DNA from: Pseudomonas sp. ZH-FAD
Lineage (GTDB): Bacteria; Pseudomonadota; Gammaproteobacteria; Pseudomonadales; Pseudomonadaceae
Reading direction: 5' to 3'
Length of the DNA: 64,000 nucleotides
Assembly: GCF_002803095.1 (NCBI RefSeq)
Contig: NZ_PGLR01000009.1
Location: forward strand, 1-64,000
Each line of letters opens with the position of its first letter. The first letter of the stretch is position 1. Both the position numbers and the translations under genes were made by a program. The notes under the pieces were generated by a model. That model did no database searches. It saw nothing but the letters and a program-made list of their open reading frames with translations, and was not told the DNA's origin. Of this stretch, positions 59,091 through 64,000 are shown piece by piece.

Positions 59091-59234
59091 TAGCAGGCCA
59101 TTGAAAACTACCTGCGTTGTCTGGCCGTCGTTAAAAACAGCCTCAAAATGCTCATTTACAACACGTAAACTCCGCTTTCTCGGCTGTTTTTGCCTAGCCC
59201 AGACCGCCTCGCCTACGTTTTCAAAAGCACGCTA
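59091..59234. mobile_element. MITE-like inverted repeat, copy 2 (between folP and glmM)
   Basis: A 144-bp relative of the element at 36166, also bounded by TA. Shared parts include the left end CAGGCC-TTGAAAACTACCTGCG, CGTTAAAAACAG, CAAAATGCTCATTTACAAC-CGTAAACT, GCTGTTTTTGC and the right end CTACGTTTTCAA. Copy 1 carries about 33 additional bases. It starts exactly at the folP stop codon and ends a few bases before the glmM ribosome site, so it is transcribed within the operon. Confidence 0.75.
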
Positions 59235-60083
59235 TTGCGCCGCTTCAACCGCAGCGATCATGCGCACCACGTCCACCGTTTCGGCGACATCGTGCACACG
59301 CAAAATATGTGCGCCCTTGGTCAATGCCAGAGCAGCCAATGCCAGACTGCCGTAGAGGCGCCCGCCCACCTCGTGGCCGAGCACCTTGCCGATCATGCTC
59401 TTGCGTGAGACACCAACCAGCAAGGGCCGCCCCAACGCAGAGAGCTCACTCATGCGCTTGAACAGGGCGAGATTGTGCTCCAGGGTCTTGGCAAAACCAA
59501 AGCCCGGATCGAGCAGGATCCGCTCAGCGGGAATACCGGCTGTCGTGCAGACGGCCATGCGCTCGGCAAGAAAATCACGTACCTCAGCGACGATATCCGG
59601 ATACTGCGGATCATCCTGCATGTTGCCGGGCTCACCGCGCATATGCATCAGACAGACCGGCAAACCAGTATCTGCCGCCGCATCCAGAGCACCATCACGC
59701 TGCAACGAACGCACATCATTGATCAGCCCCGCACCCAGCCTTGCACTTTCGCGCATGACTGCGGGCGTCGAGGTATCCACGGAAATGATCACGTCGAGCT
59801 GGCGGGCGATGGCTTCGACCACTGGCGCAACCCGCTCCAGCTCTTCGGTCGGAGAAACGGCCCGGGCGCCCGGACGGGTGGACTCACCGCCGATATCGAT
59901 CAGCGTCGCACCTGCGGCGACCATCTGCTCGGCGTGACGCAGCGCAGCATCGCGCGCCGTAAAGCGCCCACCGTCGGAGAAAGAATCAGGAGTGACATTG
60001 AGGATGCCCATCACCTGCGGACGGGACAAATCAAGAAGCCGGCTACCACAGGGTAGCCGGCTCGGGTGTTGCGCTTGAGACAT
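59232..60083 (-). CDS. folP: Dihydropteroate synthase
   Basis: FolP (283 aa) joins p-aminobenzoate with hydroxymethyl-dihydropterin pyrophosphate; it is the sulfonamide target. Motifs: VMGILNVTPDSFSDGGRF, IDIGGESTRPGA, ISVDTSTPAVMRES, LINDVRSLQ, CLMHMRGEP and LVGVSRKSMIG. The stop codon TAG lies in the end of the MITE-like repeat; the protein length is normal. It starts 8 bp past ftsH. Confidence 0.97.
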   Translation of the reverse strand: MSQAQHPSRLPCGSRLLDLSRPQVMGILNVTPDSFSDGGRFTARDAALRHAEQMVAAGATLIDIGGESTRPGARAVSPTEELERVAPVVEAIARQLDVIISVDTSTPAVMRESARLGAGLINDVRSLQRDGALDAAADTGLPVCLMHMRGEPGNMQDDPQYPDIVAEVRDFLAERMAVCTTAGIPAERILLDPGFGFAKTLEHNLALFKRMSELSALGRPLLVGVSRKSMIGKVLGHEVGGRLYGSLALAALALTKGAHILRVHDVAETVDVVRMIAAVEAAQ

Positions 60084-60091
60084 ATGAAACC

Positions 60092-62005
<1,914 letters not shown>

Positions 62006-62177
62006 GTCGTTCAATTAGCTACCCTCTGAAGCAGGCCTCGTGGCGAAGCGGGCTTCCCATGACGACCAATGATATACCGACTAACTTACACCAAACGCCC
62101 GCGTCCCGCAGGCGCCGTCTGTAACCCTTTATGAGGTTTCTGCCACTGAGACCGACAGGGCGGACACCAGTTTCAAC

Positions 62178-62801
62178 TCACATCCCGCGAAAGCCGCGCG
62201 CCAACAGATATTGCTCACGGGAGCGATCGCGCGAGGACAGCGGCTTGCGCATCTGCACCTTGTCGAATGTCTCGCGCACCTGCTTGTGGTAGGCGTCGAA
62301 ACCTTCACCCTGGAAAATCTTGATCAGAAAATCGCCACCTGGACGCAAGACACGCCCGGCCAGATCCAACGCCAGCTCGCACAGATACATCGCACGTGCC
62401 TGATCGGCGGTTCTTACCCCACTCATATTGGGGGCCATATCGGAAATAACAAGGTCCACCGGATTTTCGCCGATGGCCTCGAGAATTTGCGCGAAGACCG
62501 CGTCATCGGTGAAATCACCCTGAATGAAGGTGACATCGGGAATGCTGTCCATCTCCAGGATGTCGGAGGCGATCAGGCGTCCTTTGTCGCCGATCACTCG
62601 ACTGGTGACCTGCGACCAGCCGCCCGGCGCGGCGCCGAGATCGACCACGGTCATCCCTGGGCGCAGGATGCGATCCTTCTCCTGAATTTCCAGCAACTTG
62701 TAGCTGGCGCGCGAACGATAGCCGTCCTTCTGCGCCATCTTCACGTATGGATCATCGAAATGTTCTTTCAGCCAACGCTGGCTGGTCTTGGAACGTGCCA
62801 C
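62178..62801 (-). CDS. rlmE: 23S rRNA U2552 2'-O-methyltransferase
   Basis: RlmE (RrmJ/FtsJ, 207 aa) methylates U2552 in the A loop of 23S rRNA. The SAM site is [14 protein letters not shown]; the catalytic K-D-K-E set can be traced through [29 protein letters not shown] and the C-terminal [10 protein letters not shown]. It precedes ftsH by about 170 bp, the conserved pair, and is divergent from yhbY. Confidence 0.97.
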   Translation of the reverse strand: MARSKTSQRWLKEHFDDPYVKMAQKDGYRSRASYKLLEIQEKDRILRPGMTVVDLGAAPGGWSQVTSRVIGDKGRLIASDILEMDSIPDVTFIQGDFTDDAVFAQILEAIGENPVDLVISDMAPNMSGVRTADQARAMYLCELALDLAGRVLRPGGDFLIKIFQGEGFDAYHKQVRETFDKVQMRKPLSSRDRSREQYLLARGFRGM

Positions 62802-62891
62802 TGAAACCTCTGACTCAACGGGTCATGAATAACTGCGCGGGCTCGGGTAAGATAGGCGCCGTTTTCCAGACCGAATTAGGTACTAACGATT

Positions 62892-63203
62892 ATGCCGCTC
62901 ACTCAAGAGCAGAAGAAACAATTCAAATCTATCGGCCACCACCTGAAACCTGTATTGATCGTGGCTGACAATGGTTTGACCGAGGGCGTGCTGGCCGAAC
63001 TGGACCGTGCCCTGAACGATCACGAACTGATCAAGGTACAGCTGCGCCTCACCGAACGCGAGGATCGCCAGGCAGCCATTGTAGCCCTGTGCGAAAACGG
63101 ACGCGCTGAACTGGTCCAGTCGATTGGCAAGGTCGCCCTGCTCTACCGCAAGAACCCCAAGCCGAATCGCAACCTGTCCAACGTTATTCGTCACCAGGGT
63201 TGA
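62892..63203 (+). CDS. yhbY: YhbY-type CRM-domain RNA-binding protein
   Basis: A 103-aa single CRM domain protein (LTQEQKKQFKSIGHHLKPVL, GLTEGVLAELDRALNDHELI, then IGKVALLYRKNPKP with the GxxG-like loop). YhbY associates with pre-50S particles. Divergent placement from rlmE, another 50S factor, is conserved. A TAAGAT -10-like box lies about 40 bp before the ATG. Confidence 0.95.
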   Translation: MPLTQEQKKQFKSIGHHLKPVLIVADNGLTEGVLAELDRALNDHELIKVQLRLTEREDRQAAIVALCENGRAELVQSIGKVALLYRKNPKPNRNLSNVIRHQG

Positions 63204-63275
63204 GGCGCATCCATCGCGATCACGGGCAGGCATGGCGTGCCCTGATCGCGAATGAATTCGCGTCTGAAAGCGTCG

Positions 63276-63716
63276 CTAGCGCCTGACCGGCGCCCCAGGT
63301 ACAGGCTGTAGGACCAGCAACAGCCCACAAAATGCCATCACCAGATAGCTGAAGCGCAGCCAGTACTCGACATCGGGCCAGTAGCGCAACACAGCGAAGT
63401 AGCTCAGGGCCATGACCGCAACGGTCAGCAGTAGTTGCCCACGCATATCCCGCAGCAGACTCGACAGACCTTCACTGCGCAGCAAGGCAAAAGCCTGTAA
63501 CGCAACGCATACCGCTGCCAGACCGACCAGTAGCGGCACCAGCCGCGTGGCTATCTCCTGCACCAGCAGAGGTGCCAGGCCGGTCTGGCCGATGGCTGGC
63601 AGAATGACGAATTGCAGCAACCACAAACCGCCCACCCAGAGGGTCTGGGCCAGCTGCCAACTGACGGCAGCCGCCCGAGACGGCTGTTGCGGTTTAGATA
63701 TGACGGACTTCGACAA
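63276..63716 (-). CDS. DUF4149 membrane protein
   Basis: A 146-aa integral membrane protein with four predicted segments ([67 protein letters not shown]), typical of DUF4149. Function unknown. No ATG is available before the first membrane segment; the best start is the TTG at 63716, which overlaps the last 23 bases of greA. It is the gene after greA in other pseudomonads as well. Confidence 0.82.
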   Translation of the reverse strand: MSKSVISKPQQPSRAAAVSWQLAQTLWVGGLWLLQFVILPAIGQTGLAPLLVQEIATRLVPLLVGLAAVCVALQAFALLRSEGLSSLLRDMRGQLLLTVAVMALSYFAVLRYWPDVEYWLRFSYLVMAFCGLLLVLQPVPGAPVRR

Positions 63717-64000
63717 TCTCGTACTCGATCAAGCCACTGGGGGTCTGCACCGCGACTACATCGCCCTCGTTCTTGCCGATCAGGGCACGGGCAATGGGTG
63801 AACCGACGGAGATCTTGCCCTGCTTGATGTCGGCTTCGTCCTCGCCAACGATCTGGTAGGTCACGCTTTCGTCAGTCTCGACGTTGGCAATTTCCACCGT
63901 AGTGCCGAAGATCACCTTGCCGGTGTGCTCGATGGTGGTGACATCGATGATCACCGCGTTCTGCAGACGACCTTCGATATCACGCACACGCGCTTCGACC
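63694..64000 (-). CDS. greA: Transcription elongation factor GreA (C-terminal part)
   Basis: The visible 101 residues are the end of the coiled coil ([15 protein letters not shown]) and the FKBP-like C-terminal domain ([55 protein letters not shown]). GreA stimulates RNA cleavage in backtracked RNA polymerase. The N-terminus lies beyond the right edge. Its stop codon is at 63694-63696, inside the DUF4149 gene. Confidence 0.96.
   Translation of the reverse strand, partial: VEARVRDIEGRLQNAVIIDVTTIEHTGKVIFGTTVEIANVETDESVTYQIVGEDEADIKQGKISVGSPIARALIGKNEGDVVAVQTPSGLIEYEIVEVRHI

Overview
The window is a stretch of core chromosome from a high-GC Pseudomonas, probably of the mendocina/pseudoalcaligenes/oleovorans (Ectopseudomonas) group. 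The evidence is gene content and order: ilvC-ilvHI, mrcB-cbpA-prrF-phu, dksA-gluQ-cbrXAB-crcZ-pcnB-folK-panBC-pgi-acsB, and pnp-rpsO-truB-rbfA-infB-nusA-rimP through ftsH-rlmE to greA. From memory this order closely follows the PA4690-PA4755 region of P. aeruginosa. The species assignment is inference; the 16S fragment at the left edge could test it.

Layout. 1-846: 5' end of a 16S rRNA gene (minus strand) with its leader and four tandem rrn promoters. 847-8062: msrPQ (periplasmic methionine sulfoxide repair), pssA, and the branched-chain amino acid genes ilvC/ilvY (divergent) and ilvIH with a long leader. 8210-15444: small envelope and unknown genes, mrcB (PBP1b), a kinase/P-loop fusion and the cyclic-nucleotide-binding cbpA. 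15539-20939: iron and heme block, with one Fur-regulated PrrF sRNA and the phuSTUVW operon, but without the receptor gene phuR. 21238-25077: Rieske protein, sfsA, an aminotransferase, dksA and gluQ. 25222-30381: the carbon catabolite module cbrX-cbrA-cbrB with CbrB-type sites, a sigma-54 promoter and the CrcZ decoy RNA. 30595-36136: pcnB-folK, panB-panC (no panD) and pgi. 36166-38522: a mobile-repeat copy and an accessory GlxA-type regulator/DJ-1 pair. 38586-47061: acsB, an MpaB-type oxygenase, an rRNA methyltransferase-like gene, a DUF748 giant with two DUF2845 paralogues, CsbD and BON stress proteins. 47384-64000: the translation/transcription superoperon (pnp, rpsO, truB, rbfA, infB, nusA, rimP), two tRNAs, then secG, tpiA, glmM, folP, ftsH, rlmE, yhbY, a DUF4149 gene and the C-terminal part of greA.

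How it works together: rrn, pnp-nusA-infB, tRNA-fMet, dksA and ftsH form a growth-control set. PrrF and phu respond to iron and heme. CbrAB/CrcZ sets carbon-source hierarchy and sits beside assimilation genes (acsB, pgi, pan). I see no phage, CRISPR array, toxin system or secretion island.

The most unusual items are not protein systems. They are a two-copy, TA-flanked inverted repeat whose end supplies the TAG stop codon of the gene next to it in both copies, a CbrB half-site inside the cbrB terminator loop, a degenerate 16-bp tandem repeat, and the missing phuR and panD.
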